Position numbers and translations under genes: made by a program. A model generated the notes under the pieces. It had not been told where the DNA came from. It ran no database searches and saw only the letters and a program-made list of their open reading frames with translations. From Chlamydiota bacterium (GTDB lineage: Bacteria; Chlamydiota; Chlamydiia; Chlamydiales; SM23-39), in the NCBI GenBank assembly GCA_021772165.1, contig JAJFMM010000198.1, positions 1 to 12,832 on the forward strand: a stretch of DNA of 12,832 nt, given 5' to 3'. Below are positions 6,939 through 12,832 of the stretch, piece after piece; position 1 is the first letter of the stretch, and every line of letters starts with the position of its first letter.

Positions 6939-8129
6939 TTAGTTTAAGCGAGGCGCGCAGTAACGGCGAAGGATCTGCCAGATGATGAGCATCATGATAA
7001 CGATCGTCACAAAGACAATGGGCAATGCAAGAGGCGTTCTAGGGATAAAGGCACCGACTACGAAGGTCCCCAGCACAGAGATGAGTGAGTTGATGAAGAG
7101 CAAGATGGCCGAGGCATTGGACTTATCTTTTGCCTGAGTAACTGCGCTCGATGAGGCGAAGTTGTACAATAGCGCATCGCCGAATTGAATGAAGACCTGC
7201 GGCAGAAAGAGAGCCCAGCCGCTCATCCAGCTGCTTTGGAAGAGCGCACCCATCAAAAGAGCTCCGAATAAAATAATGAGGATTCCCATCATCATGGAGT
7301 AGATGGCGCTTAACTTATCAGCGAGCCATACAGTCAAGAGAGCGCCTCCCGCGATACCAAAAGCAGGGACTAGATAAAAGACACCATAGGTTTCCGGGTT
7401 CAAGGCAAATCGTTCAATGGCGAGGAACGGCGCATCTTGGGCAAAGATAAACAGAATCGCAGTAGAAAGTCCCATGAGTGCGCTCCAGCAAAGGATGCAG
7501 GGATCTTTGAACTGAGTCGCGTAGCCTTTAGCAATATTTCTGATGCGAAGTGCCTTTCTATCTCGCGTCTTGCTAGTTTCCGGCAGAAGAAAACAGGAAA
7601 AAATCATGGCGACTGTGAAAAAGAGAAAAAACCAGAATCCCCCTCTCCATCCCATTGATTCTGTCAGATAGCCTGCAATGGTTGTTCCAATACCGGGTAA
7701 AATGGCGTAAGCGAGCATGGAGTAACCGAGGACTTTCGTCGCCTTGGCCCCGCTGTAGACATCTCCGATCATTGTGTAGCCAATTTTCAGCGCTACGGCA
7801 CATCCAAAGGCTTGGACAAATCTGCCGAAGCAGAGAAATGAATAACTAGGGGTATAGAGGATCATCAGAGTGCCGACGAGAGAGATAGTTAAGCCGAAAA
7901 AGAGAGTATTTTTGCGGCCATAGCGATTGGCCAGTGGCCCATAAGGAAGGCGCCCTACAGCCGAACCGAAGAGAAAGATCGTCATGATCCATTGATCATC
8001 ATATTCAGTCAGTCCGAATTCTCTAGAGAGTAGAGGAAATGCAGGCGTAAAGACGACAGCCGCGAGGGACAGAAAGGAGAAGAGTGCCATCAGCACGATG
8101 ATGCGAGGAAATTTTAGCAACGAGTCCAT
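6939..8129 (-). CDS. MFS drug-efflux transporter, Bcr/CflA-like (DHA1)
   Basis: 396 aa from ATG 8129. Twelve hydrophobic helices are visible. The first half carries the family pattern: FPLLSREFGLTEYDDQWIMT between helices 1 and 2, motif A GPLANRYGRKN in the loop between helices 2 and 3, GRFVQAFGCAVALKIGYTMI in helix 4 (motif B, R-Q-FG), and the helix 5 motif C-like stretch LPGIGTTIAGYLTESMGWRGGFW, which marks drug/H+ antiporters. These proteins export drugs or metabolites across the inner membrane using the proton gradient; substrate unknown. The start is uncertain: the frame extends to a TTG at 8168 (409 aa), and neither start has a good Shine-Dalgarno, but ATG at 8129 leaves the usual short N-terminus before helix 1. 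It lies between the phosphatase gene's terminator and the 148-aa gene, same strand, and is probably its own unit. Confidence 0.87.
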   Translation of the reverse strand: MDSLLKFPRIIVLMALFSFLSLAAVVFTPAFPLLSREFGLTEYDDQWIMTIFLFGSAVGRLPYGPLANRYGRKNTLFFGLTISLVGTLMILYTPSYSFLCFGRFVQAFGCAVALKIGYTMIGDVYSGAKATKVLGYSMLAYAILPGIGTTIAGYLTESMGWRGGFWFFLFFTVAMIFSCFLLPETSKTRDRKALRIRNIAKGYATQFKDPCILCWSALMGLSTAILFIFAQDAPFLAIERFALNPETYGVFYLVPAFGIAGGALLTVWLADKLSAIYSMMMGILIILFGALLMGALFQSSWMSGWALFLPQVFIQFGDALLYNFASSSAVTQAKDKSNASAILLFINSLISVLGTFVVGAFIPRTPLALPIVFVTIVIMMLIIWQILRRYCAPRLN

Positions 8130-8218
8130 ATCTGTTGAACTATCACAGCGGACTTTATGAGTCTTCAAATTGTTTGGGGGGTAAAAAAAGGAATAATAGC
8201 GAAAGGTAAAAATAAAGT

Positions 8219-8265
8219 AAAGGGATTTGTGTGCGTCATTTACGACGTCACATCAAAGCCCCTTT
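8219..8265 (-). terminator. long imperfect hairpin terminator after the phosphatase gene
   Basis: AAAGGG, ATTTG, TGTG and CGTC on the left (8219-8237) pair with GACGTCACA, CAAAG and CCCTTT on the right (8244-8265), with two single-base bulges. On the minus strand the stem is followed by ACTTTATTTTT, and the stem starts 17 bases after the phosphatase stop codon. TTTATTTTCTTT also follows on the plus strand, so it may work both ways. Confidence 0.65.
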
Positions 8266-8281
8266 ATTTTCTTTGAAGGAT

Positions 8282-9241
8282 TTACTGCGGTCTTAATGTT
8301 TTTAGAATCTCTGTTTCACCAGCTGTTAATTTGCCCTTCTCTTCCTTTCGTTCCAATTTCGCGAAGGCTTTGTCGTAGGCTTTTTCCTGCTTAGTGGAGA
8401 GCTTAGGATTATCTTTTCCAAGAGATTGGTTGAAAGCGAGGAGTGATGGAAGCTTTTTGCCAATGGTTGCCGATGATCTGCTGCTCTGGATTGTCAAGAG
8501 CGCTTCTTCGGGCGATAAGTCTTTATATTTGATGAGGTAGGCTGCAACGGCTGTTGCAGATCGGCCAACGCCTGCTCGGCAATGCACATAAACGTTGCCG
8601 TTCGGGTTACTTTTAAGCTGCTCATTAATGAAGTCAGCTGCTTGCTCCATCTCTTGAGTTCCTAACAAGGTGTGGTCTTTGATGTCGAGTCTCTTAAACC
8701 CTACGTCTAGTTTATCCCAATCACTTTGCTGGTAAGGCCGGGCAAATCCCGATCCCTTAGCTTCCCAATCTTCTTGGAGGGATAATACGGCTGTTACTCC
8801 GTGTTGCTCGTTTAGGTACTCTCCCCGATTCCCAATCTGGTTCGGCATGGCTCCTAAAATAATTCTTGTATCTTCATCACCAATCTTGATCGGATCAAAA
8901 TTCTTTCTGAAAATATTCATAAGGGCTGTTAATTCAAAATCCATTGAGCCCTTCTCAACTTTAGCTGCAATCACAGGTAGAACGATGGTAGCTACTACGA
9001 GAGCTGAAATGACCCATCCCGGAGGGCTCAGCGCTAGAGCTACGGTAGTTGTTATGGCGCTCAAAACGACGACCCCTAAAAGGAGCTTTGAAGATTTAAT
9101 GGTATTCCAGGCCTTGTCTAGAGTGCTAAAAGCGGAAGTGGCCGCTTGATTGGTTCTTTCATCTGTACTTGTTCGAGCGCTATCGATCAGTGGTCTTTCT
9201 TGGGATGTCGTAGGGCGGTCTACTTGGGCTATAGTACTCAT
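8282..9241 (-). CDS. membrane-anchored dual-specificity phosphatase, PTPMT1-like, with Inc-like hydrophobic hairpin
   Basis: 319 aa from ATG 9241, chosen because GAGGA sits 4-5 bases upstream; an in-frame ATG at 9298 has no usable ribosome site. Residues 1-50 are polar and Ser/Thr-rich. Two hydrophobic helices, about 53-71 and 76-94, are joined by a tight SPPG turn, the bilobed shape seen in chlamydial inclusion-membrane proteins. A DSP-type tyrosine phosphatase domain follows (125-275): RIILGAMPNQIG at 126-137, GVTAVLSLQEDWE at 148-160, acid loop LDIKDHT at 185-191 (Asp187 or Asp189 as general acid), P-loop VHCRAGVGRSAT at 219-230 with catalytic Cys221 and Arg227, then YLIKYKDLSPEEAL at 235-248. 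The spacing resembles PTPMT1 and plant DSPs, which act on phosphatidylglycerophosphate or phosphoinositides. The C-terminus (280-319) is Lys/Glu-rich and probably helical. The substrate could be a protein or a lipid headgroup. The active site is intact. Confidence 0.85.
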   Translation of the reverse strand: MSTIAQVDRPTTSQERPLIDSARTSTDERTNQAATSAFSTLDKAWNTIKSSKLLLGVVVLSAITTTVALALSPPGWVISALVVATIVLPVIAAKVEKGSMDFELTALMNIFRKNFDPIKIGDEDTRIILGAMPNQIGNRGEYLNEQHGVTAVLSLQEDWEAKGSGFARPYQQSDWDKLDVGFKRLDIKDHTLLGTQEMEQAADFINEQLKSNPNGNVYVHCRAGVGRSATAVAAYLIKYKDLSPEEALLTIQSSRSSATIGKKLPSLLAFNQSLGKDNPKLSTKQEKAYDKAFAKLERKEEKGKLTAGETEILKTLRPQ

Positions 9242-9286
9242 AATGTCCTCGTAATTTGTATTAATTTTTATGTGTTTTCGGCGGTT

Positions 9287-9292
9287 ATTATA
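9287..9292 (-). promoter_or_regulatory. candidate -10 box of the phosphatase gene
   Basis: A perfect TATAAT on the minus strand lies 46 bases ahead of the phosphatase ATG (9241), in an AT-rich gap. No good -35 hexamer is visible 16-18 bases upstream, so either the promoter relies on the -10 and AT-rich context, or this match is by chance. Confidence 0.4.
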
Positions 9293-9422
9293 GCTCATCC
9301 TTATAAATATTTGATTAATAATTGTGTTGGTTTTGTATTTATTTGTTTATTCATCCATGCAATACGCTGACATCTAGGTGCTTATGAATGGAACGGGCGA
9401 TTAATGGGATGGAAAAAAGGTT

Positions 9423-9428
9423 TATAAT
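9423..9428 (+). promoter_or_regulatory. candidate -10 box of the 121-aa Inc-like gene
   Basis: A perfect TATAAT lies about 100 bases before the preferred ATG (9532). A weak -35 (TTAATG, 9401-9406) sits 16 bases upstream. The predicted leader would carry two small hairpins (9441-9457 and 9461-9475) before the ribosome site. Confidence 0.4.
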
Positions 9429-9440
9429 GTGAATTTTAGT

Positions 9441-9475
9441 ACTAATCAGTAATTAGTTGAGTTATTTTGAATAAC
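9441..9475. repeat. two tandem small inverted repeats in the divergent promoter region
   Basis: ACTAAT/ATTAGT (9441-9446 and 9452-9457, five-base loop) and GTTATT/AATAAC (9461-9466 and 9470-9475, three-base loop) are perfect six-base inverted repeats set four bases apart. They lie just downstream of the candidate TATAAT at 9423. They could be protein-binding sites or leader hairpins; in such AT-rich DNA, chance is also possible. Confidence 0.45.
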
Positions 9476-9531
9476 AATAAATGTCAGGCGTGGGTATATT
9501 ATTCGCAACAAAACCCCCGATGGAGATTCAT

Positions 9532-9897
9532 ATGGAAATTTCAAAAAATCAAGCTGCTTTTATTACAGTTTCAGCTCTAGCTGCTGTAACAGCCGGTAGC
9601 ATTTTAGCCGCAACAGCCACCGCGTCTACAGTCGCAGCGGTTGCTTACGGAGTTCTTGGAGTAACATCCTTTGGCGCTTCAATGGCTTCTATTTCAGCGT
9701 GGGTTGACACCTCTGCTATAACAGTCAAAGACTATTTCTCTACTTTTCAGAAGCATGCCGGCATCGCGATTGCGGGAGCTTATACATTTGTAAGCACAGT
9801 GGTGATAGAAGGTTTTGTCAGAGGACTTGGCGATGGTATTAGCACGGCAGTTCGCAGAGCTCTTGCAGGACCTGACGTTACCATTCAACAGAGATAA
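9532..9897 (+). CDS. small hydrophobic Inc-like membrane protein (121 aa), unknown function
   Basis: The start at ATG 9532 is preferred because GGAG lies six bases upstream; the frame is open back to ATG 9481 (138 aa), and the extra residues are not typical of a leader. After a short polar start (MEISKNQ), residues about 9-29 (FITVSALAAVTAGSILAAT) and 33-57 (TVAAVAYGVLGVTSFGAS and following) form two adjacent Ala/Val/Thr-rich hydrophobic segments separated by only a few residues, the bilobed pattern of chlamydial inclusion-membrane proteins. A third, weaker hydrophobic stretch covers 77-96, followed by RGLGDGISTAVRRALAGP. There are no catalytic motifs. It is transcribed divergently from the Inc-like phosphatase across a 290-bp AT-rich region. 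I do not recognise a family. A simple inner-membrane protein or holin-like protein is the alternative. Confidence 0.65.
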   Translation: MEISKNQAAFITVSALAAVTAGSILAATATASTVAAVAYGVLGVTSFGASMASISAWVDTSAITVKDYFSTFQKHAGIAIAGAYTFVSTVVIEGFVRGLGDGISTAVRRALAGPDVTIQQR

Positions 9898-9941
9898 ACC
9901 CAAATAACCTGAAGGATCGGTTTTTGACTTCGTCAGCTTTT

Positions 9942-10013
9942 CCTCAAAATTTTGTCTTCGCTCGTGCCTTGCCTACCGGCAATGGTCACTTGCTCCAGAC
10001 ATAAATTTTGAGG
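9942..10013. repeat. long nested hairpin, likely dispersed intergenic repeat
   Basis: The outer arms CCTCAAAATTTTGTC (9942-9956) and GACATAAATTTTGAGG (9998-10013) pair with a single bulge. Inside them GTGCCTTGCC (9964-9973) pairs with GGCAATGGTCAC (9979-9990, two bulges), leaving only about five bases of loop. Weaker complementarity continues outward (AGCTTTT against AGCTTCC; GGTTTTTGA against TTTTCAAAATCC). No T-run follows, so it does not look like a simple terminator. The size and organisation resemble RUP/REP-like bacterial intergenic repeats; only one copy is in this window. Confidence 0.6.
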
Positions 10014-10053
10014 AGCTTCCTTTTCAAAATCCCAATTCTTCAGATTTTTTGTG

Positions 10054-10059
10054 TATAAT
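10054..10059 (+). promoter_or_regulatory. candidate -10 box upstream of a short terminated transcript
   Basis: A perfect TATAAT stands about 27 bases before the terminator hairpin at 10086. No convincing -35 is seen 16-18 bases upstream. If used, it would yield an RNA of roughly 60-65 nt ending at the T-run. Confidence 0.3.
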
Positions 10060-10085
10060 CGCTAATCTTTAGTTGTTAACAAACA

Positions 10086-10129
10086 CCCAGGAATATTCAT
10101 TGTTTCAATGAGCTGTTTCTGGGTTTTTT
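10086..10129 (+). terminator. intrinsic terminator with nested stem and six-T run
   Basis: CCCAGGAA (10086-10093) pairs with TTTCTGGG (10116-10123) with one G.T pair, and inside it TCATTG/CAATGA (10098-10103 and 10107-10112) forms a perfect stem with a TTT loop. TTTTTT follows directly (10124-10129). It lies 190 bases beyond the stop of the 121-aa gene and 236 bases before the efflux lipoprotein start, so it could end the former, end a separate short RNA, or attenuate the latter. Confidence 0.75.
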
Positions 10130-10130
10130 A

Positions 10131-10299
10131 GAACTTATCCGAATAAAACTTTTCGCCGATTTTCTAGATTAGTTTGGCCGATTTTCGATCTTTTTTTGGG
10201 GGGTAATATACGAATATTGATATTGCCCCCCAAAAAAAGGTCGAAAAGTGGCTCAAAATAACTAGAAAATCGACTGAAACTTTTTGTTCGGACAAGTTC
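10131..10299. mobile_element. 169-bp foldback (MITE-like) element with TTTA target duplication
   Basis: The left arm 10131-10203 and right arm 10226-10299 are imperfect inverted repeats over their whole length, about 80 % identical by hand alignment. The ends are GAACTTATCCGAA and, read inward from the right, GAACTTGTCCGAA. The arms meet at GGGGGG/CCCCCC around a 22-base loop whose AATAT/ATATT can extend the stem. TTTA stands directly outside both ends (10127-10130 and 10300-10303), which fits a four-base target-site duplication. There is no transposase frame inside. It appears to have inserted at the end of the upstream terminator's T-run. It would depend on a transposase encoded elsewhere; the parent IS family is not identified. 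A non-mobile bidirectional regulatory hairpin is the alternative. Confidence 0.7.
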
Positions 10300-10364
10300 T
10301 TTATACTCTCCTTCTCCCTTGACCCATTAATCTTTATGTCTTAAGAGTGGGGTTTGGGGATACT

Positions 10365-11807
10365 ATGCAAAAATTCTGGCTAGCTGCTGCGCTCATGTTG
10401 CTCGGCTCGTGCACGCTTTCAATGTCTCGAGAAGAGGTGGTGGAAAATATTCTACCAACTCCTACTTTGGACGTTAGCATTTCAAATGCGCTCGAAGCAT
10501 CCTGTTTTGTACGAGAAGATTGGCCTGCTGAGAACTGGTGGGAGATGTATGGCTCTGAGGAACTCAACGAGTTAATTGCGCTGGCCCTCAAGCAAAATCC
10601 AACTATTCAAACGGTTCAATCCAGGCTCGAATTCGCAAAGCAAAATGCAAACATCGAAAGAGCTCAGCTCTATCCCCTAATTGTTTTCGATATCGATGAT
10701 CGACTGTCCTATTTGAGTAAAAATGGCTTTGCTCGCGATCTAAACAAATCGCTGAAGCTGGCCAATCAGCAGATCGATTTAGGTCTCTCTTTTACCTACG
10801 AATTTGACTTCTGGGGGCAGTATCGCAATCAATATTGCGCAGCTCTTGGAAGAGAAAAAGCAGCTCTCGCTGAAACAGCTCAAGCAGAGCTCGTGATTGA
10901 ATCGGCTCTCTCTCAGGCTTACTTTGCTCTTGTGACGAACCTCGTTCGGAAAAAGCTCTACAACCAGCTCTACACAGTGCGCAAGAAATTCTATGAGCTG
11001 CAGCTCTTGTTAGAGAAAAAAGCTATCTACTCCGCTCTGCCTCCACTTCTTTCTGAAGAAGATGTCTTTCAAGCAGAGCAGTGGGTGCTGGCCATTGAAG
11101 AAGAGATCGCGGTCAATCGGCACACGGTCAATATCCTGGCGGGCAGAGGACCTGACGTGCCGATCATTGTAGCAGAAGATCTCCCCGCTCTTCCGAAACG
11201 TCTCGCTATCCCCGGCGAGATTTCCGTCGATCTCTTGGTCCGACGGCCCGATCTGATGGCTCAGATCTGGCGAACAGACGCCTTCGCCAAAGAGGTCGGT
11301 GTCGCGAAGGCGGTCTTCTGGCCCAACATCGATCTCTCTCTTTTCACAGGATGGGAGAGTCCCTGGAAGAAGATGTTTCAATGGGGCAGTAAAATGGTTA
11401 GCCTGCTTCCTACAATCGGCCTGCCGCTCTATACAGCCGGTGAGATCCAAGCCAATATCGATGCGAAAAAGGCGGAGTTCGATGAGTCGATCTTTCACTA
11501 CAACGAAATGGTGCTGAAGAGCTTTCAGGAGGTCTCTGACCTGCTCGCTTTGGGCCGTTCGGTGTATGGACAGAAAGTTGAGCAGGTGAAGATCGTCAAA
11601 AATGCTGCTGAGCGCTATCGATTGACGCGTCTTTTGAAAGACAAAGGGATCAACAGCCTCCTACCTGTTTACATGGTTTTAGAAGAGCTGATCCAGAAGC
11701 AGCTCGATGACGTACAACTGCTTTACAGTCAATACCAAGTAAGCGTCAAACTGATTCAGTCGTTAGGTGGTGGTTATCTAACTGAGGAGTGCAATGCCGC
11801 AGGGTAA
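10365..11807 (+). CDS. outer-membrane efflux lipoprotein, TolC/NodT (OEP) family
   Basis: 480 aa from ATG 10365, preceded by GGGGA four bases upstream; a GTG at 10347 in the same frame is less likely. Residues 1-16 form a lipoprotein signal with lipobox LGSC, so Cys16 is the probable lipidated first residue. The protein has the two tandem OEP repeats: WPAENWWEMYGSEELNELI (53-71) with ALKQNPTIQTVQSRL near 74-88, the beta-strand region FTYEFDFWGQYRNQY, then in the second half VDLLVRRPDLMAQIWR, AKEVGVAKAVFWPNIDLSL and GLPLYTAGEIQANID, with long alpha-helical stretches between. A trimer of such proteins forms the outer-membrane channel of a tripartite drug pump. The last 14 bases overlap the EmrA-like gene, so the two are translationally coupled. 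The length is normal for NodT-type lipoproteins. Confidence 0.9.
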   Translation: MQKFWLAAALMLLGSCTLSMSREEVVENILPTPTLDVSISNALEASCFVREDWPAENWWEMYGSEELNELIALALKQNPTIQTVQSRLEFAKQNANIERAQLYPLIVFDIDDRLSYLSKNGFARDLNKSLKLANQQIDLGLSFTYEFDFWGQYRNQYCAALGREKAALAETAQAELVIESALSQAYFALVTNLVRKKLYNQLYTVRKKFYELQLLLEKKAIYSALPPLLSEEDVFQAEQWVLAIEEEIAVNRHTVNILAGRGPDVPIIVAEDLPALPKRLAIPGEISVDLLVRRPDLMAQIWRTDAFAKEVGVAKAVFWPNIDLSLFTGWESPWKKMFQWGSKMVSLLPTIGLPLYTAGEIQANIDAKKAEFDESIFHYNEMVLKSFQEVSDLLALGRSVYGQKVEQVKIVKNAAERYRLTRLLKDKGINSLLPVYMVLEELIQKQLDDVQLLYSQYQVSVKLIQSLGGGYLTEECNAAG

Positions 11808-12832
11808 AACGCTCCATATTTCAAGATACTTTGCTCTGGTTTTTGTGGCCTGCTGTTTCGCAGGCTTTCTCTACTGGTATTACTACCTGCGCTACATCGA
11901 ATTCACCGATGACGCCTACGTCCATGGAAACCCCGTCGCGCTCACTCCCCTGCATTCAGGGTTTGTCACTTCAATTCACACAGATGACACTTTTTTTGTG
12001 AAGAAGGGAGAGCTGCTCGTCGAGCTTGATAAAACTGATTTTCAGATCGCCCTCGAGTCATCCAAAGAGCAGCTGGCGCAAACGGTAAGGCAGGTGTGTG
12101 AGCTCTATCATCAGGTATATGTTTACAGTGCGGAGATCGATCTCAAGACGGCGATGCTAATCGTAGATGCACAGGACTATTTGCACCGTTACAACGTCTT
12201 TCGCCAAAGTGGCGTTTCTCTGGAAGATTATGAACATGCAATAGCAAGTCTCCGTGCACAGGCCGCATCTTTAGAGATGACCGGAGCCCAGTATCACAAA
12301 GCCTTGGCTGCCGTACAAAACACCTCGATCATGAGTCATCCTCTTGTCCTTGCCGCCACCGACAAGGTGCGCGATACTTGGGTCGCTCTCGTTCGTTGTA
12401 ATCTCTACTCCCCTGTCGACGGACTCGCGGCTCAAAGGACCATCCAGGTGGGTATGTGGGTGCCGGCGGGGCAACCTCTCTTGACGATCATTCCCATGGA
12501 TCAAATTTGGATTAACGCTAATTATAAGGAGACACAACTCAAAAGAATGCGCATCGGCCATAAAGTGGATGTCACGGCTGACCTCTGGGGTTACGATGTC
12601 ATTTTCCACGGCGTGATCGTGGGTCTACCCGGTGGTGCTGGAAATGTCTTTTCTCTGCTGCCACCTCAAAATCTTTCAGGAAACTGGATCAAGATCGTAC
12701 AGCGTCTGCCAGTGCGTGTCGCTCTAGATCCCGAGGAGGTCAGAGTGCATCCCCTGCGCCTCGGCCTCACCTGCAAAGCGATTGTCGATACAAGCAAAGA
12801 TCCTGACAAATATGTTCCCAATGAAGGCGAAA
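11794..12832 (+). CDS. emrA: EmrA-type membrane fusion protein (HlyD family), 3' end cut by window edge
   Basis: 346 codons are open from ATG 11794 to the right edge. GGAG five bases before the ATG supports this start inside the end of the lipoprotein gene. A short cytoplasmic tail is followed by one transmembrane anchor (about 13-31), then EFTDDAYVHGN at 36-46, a biotinyl-lipoyl half motif (SGFVTSIHTDDTFFVKKGEL, LVELDKTDF), a helical hairpin region (about 88-190), the second lipoyl half LYSPVDGLAAQRTIQVG, and the EmrA-type barrel: IWINANYKETQL, MRIGHKVDV, FSLLPPQNLSGNWIKIVQR and LPVRVALD. The correspondence to E. coli EmrA is close through the C-terminal part. It should bridge the lipoprotein channel to an inner-membrane pump; an EmrB-like MFS gene is expected just beyond the window. 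The terminal residues are missing only because of the edge. Confidence 0.9.
   Translation, partial: MPQGKTLHISRYFALVFVACCFAGFLYWYYYLRYIEFTDDAYVHGNPVALTPLHSGFVTSIHTDDTFFVKKGELLVELDKTDFQIALESSKEQLAQTVRQVCELYHQVYVYSAEIDLKTAMLIVDAQDYLHRYNVFRQSGVSLEDYEHAIASLRAQAASLEMTGAQYHKALAAVQNTSIMSHPLVLAATDKVRDTWVALVRCNLYSPVDGLAAQRTIQVGMWVPAGQPLLTIIPMDQIWINANYKETQLKRMRIGHKVDVTADLWGYDVIFHGVIVGLPGGAGNVFSLLPPQNLSGNWIKIVQRLPVRVALDPEEVRVHPLRLGLTCKAIVDTSKDPDKYVPNEGE

Larger units (their letters stand above)
9898..10364. other. 467-bp non-coding region rich in secondary structure
   Basis: No credible gene is visible in this gap between the 121-aa protein and the efflux lipoprotein. It holds, in order, a long nested hairpin (9942-10013, with weaker pairing out to about 9920-10034), a TATAAT at 10054-10059, an intrinsic terminator (10086-10129), and a 169-bp foldback element (10131-10299) with flanking TTTA repeats. 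The last 65 bases contain TATACT (10302-10307) and TTGACC (10319-10324), possible promoter pieces for the efflux genes, but neither has a well-spaced partner. Confidence 0.7.

Noticed and set aside
9242..9298. 19-codon extension of the phosphatase to ATG 9298
   Set aside because: No properly spaced ribosome site; the ATG at 9241 has GAGGA, and a consensus -10 lies inside the extension.
9146..9370. Plus-strand 74-codon frame across the phosphatase start
   Set aside because: It covers the 5' end and promoter region of a well-supported gene, with a composition typical of AT-rich non-coding DNA.
9942..10299. CRISPR-like repeats in the intergenic region
   Set aside because: The repeats are inverted and single, not regularly spaced direct repeats with spacers.
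11010..11498. 162-codon minus-strand frame inside the efflux lipoprotein
   Set aside because: Antisense shadow with no recognisable domain; the plus frame has all OEP motifs.
12271..12609. 112-codon minus-strand frame inside the EmrA-like gene
   Set aside because: The opposite strand encodes the conserved EmrA lipoyl and barrel regions at the same bases.

Overview
The window most likely comes from an environmental member of the Chlamydiota (Parachlamydiales, for example a Waddlia-, Estrella- or Parachlamydia-like obligate intracellular bacterium). This rests on gene content and style: Gram-negative envelope genes, compact same-strand runs, and small proteins with the two-helix hydrophobic hairpin typical of chlamydial inclusion-membrane (Inc) proteins, one of which is joined to a eukaryote-like dual-specificity phosphatase. 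Base composition looks moderate (roughly mid-40s % GC by eye). Genus cannot be fixed from sequence alone.

Layout. Bases 1-5211, minus strand: five genes in one direction with small gaps. In transcription order they are an EamA/DMT permease, a small SRPBCC-fold protein, an MsbA-like ABC exporter (TMD-NBD half transporter), a polysaccharide pyruvyl transferase-family protein with a signal peptide, and a GH130-like five-bladed beta-propeller protein, also with a signal peptide, which runs off the left edge. The last two overlap by ATGA and probably act on the same envelope glycan. Bases 5309-6283, plus strand: a stand-alone RlmK-type 23S rRNA methyltransferase, divergent from the permease.

Bases 6358-9241, minus strand: an orphan 148-aa one-helix membrane protein with its own terminator, a Bcr/CflA-type MFS drug transporter, and a 319-aa protein in which an Inc-like hydrophobic hairpin precedes a PTPMT1-like DSP domain with an intact HCX5R site. 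A 290-bp AT-rich divergent promoter region separates this from a 121-aa hydrophobic Inc-like protein at 9532-9897 (plus).

Bases 9898-10364 contain no gene but are full of structure: a long nested hairpin resembling a dispersed repeat, a TATAAT followed closely by an intrinsic terminator (possible small RNA or attenuator), and a 169-bp foldback element (MITE-like) flanked by TTTA direct repeats, inserted in the terminator's T-run. Bases 10365-12832, plus strand: a NodT-type outer-membrane efflux lipoprotein overlapping an EmrA-type membrane fusion protein cut by the right edge; an EmrB-type pump probably follows.

The most interesting parts are the Inc-like phosphatase with its divergent hydrophobic partner, the exported pyruvyl transferase/GH130 pair, and the structured intergenic cluster ahead of the efflux operon.
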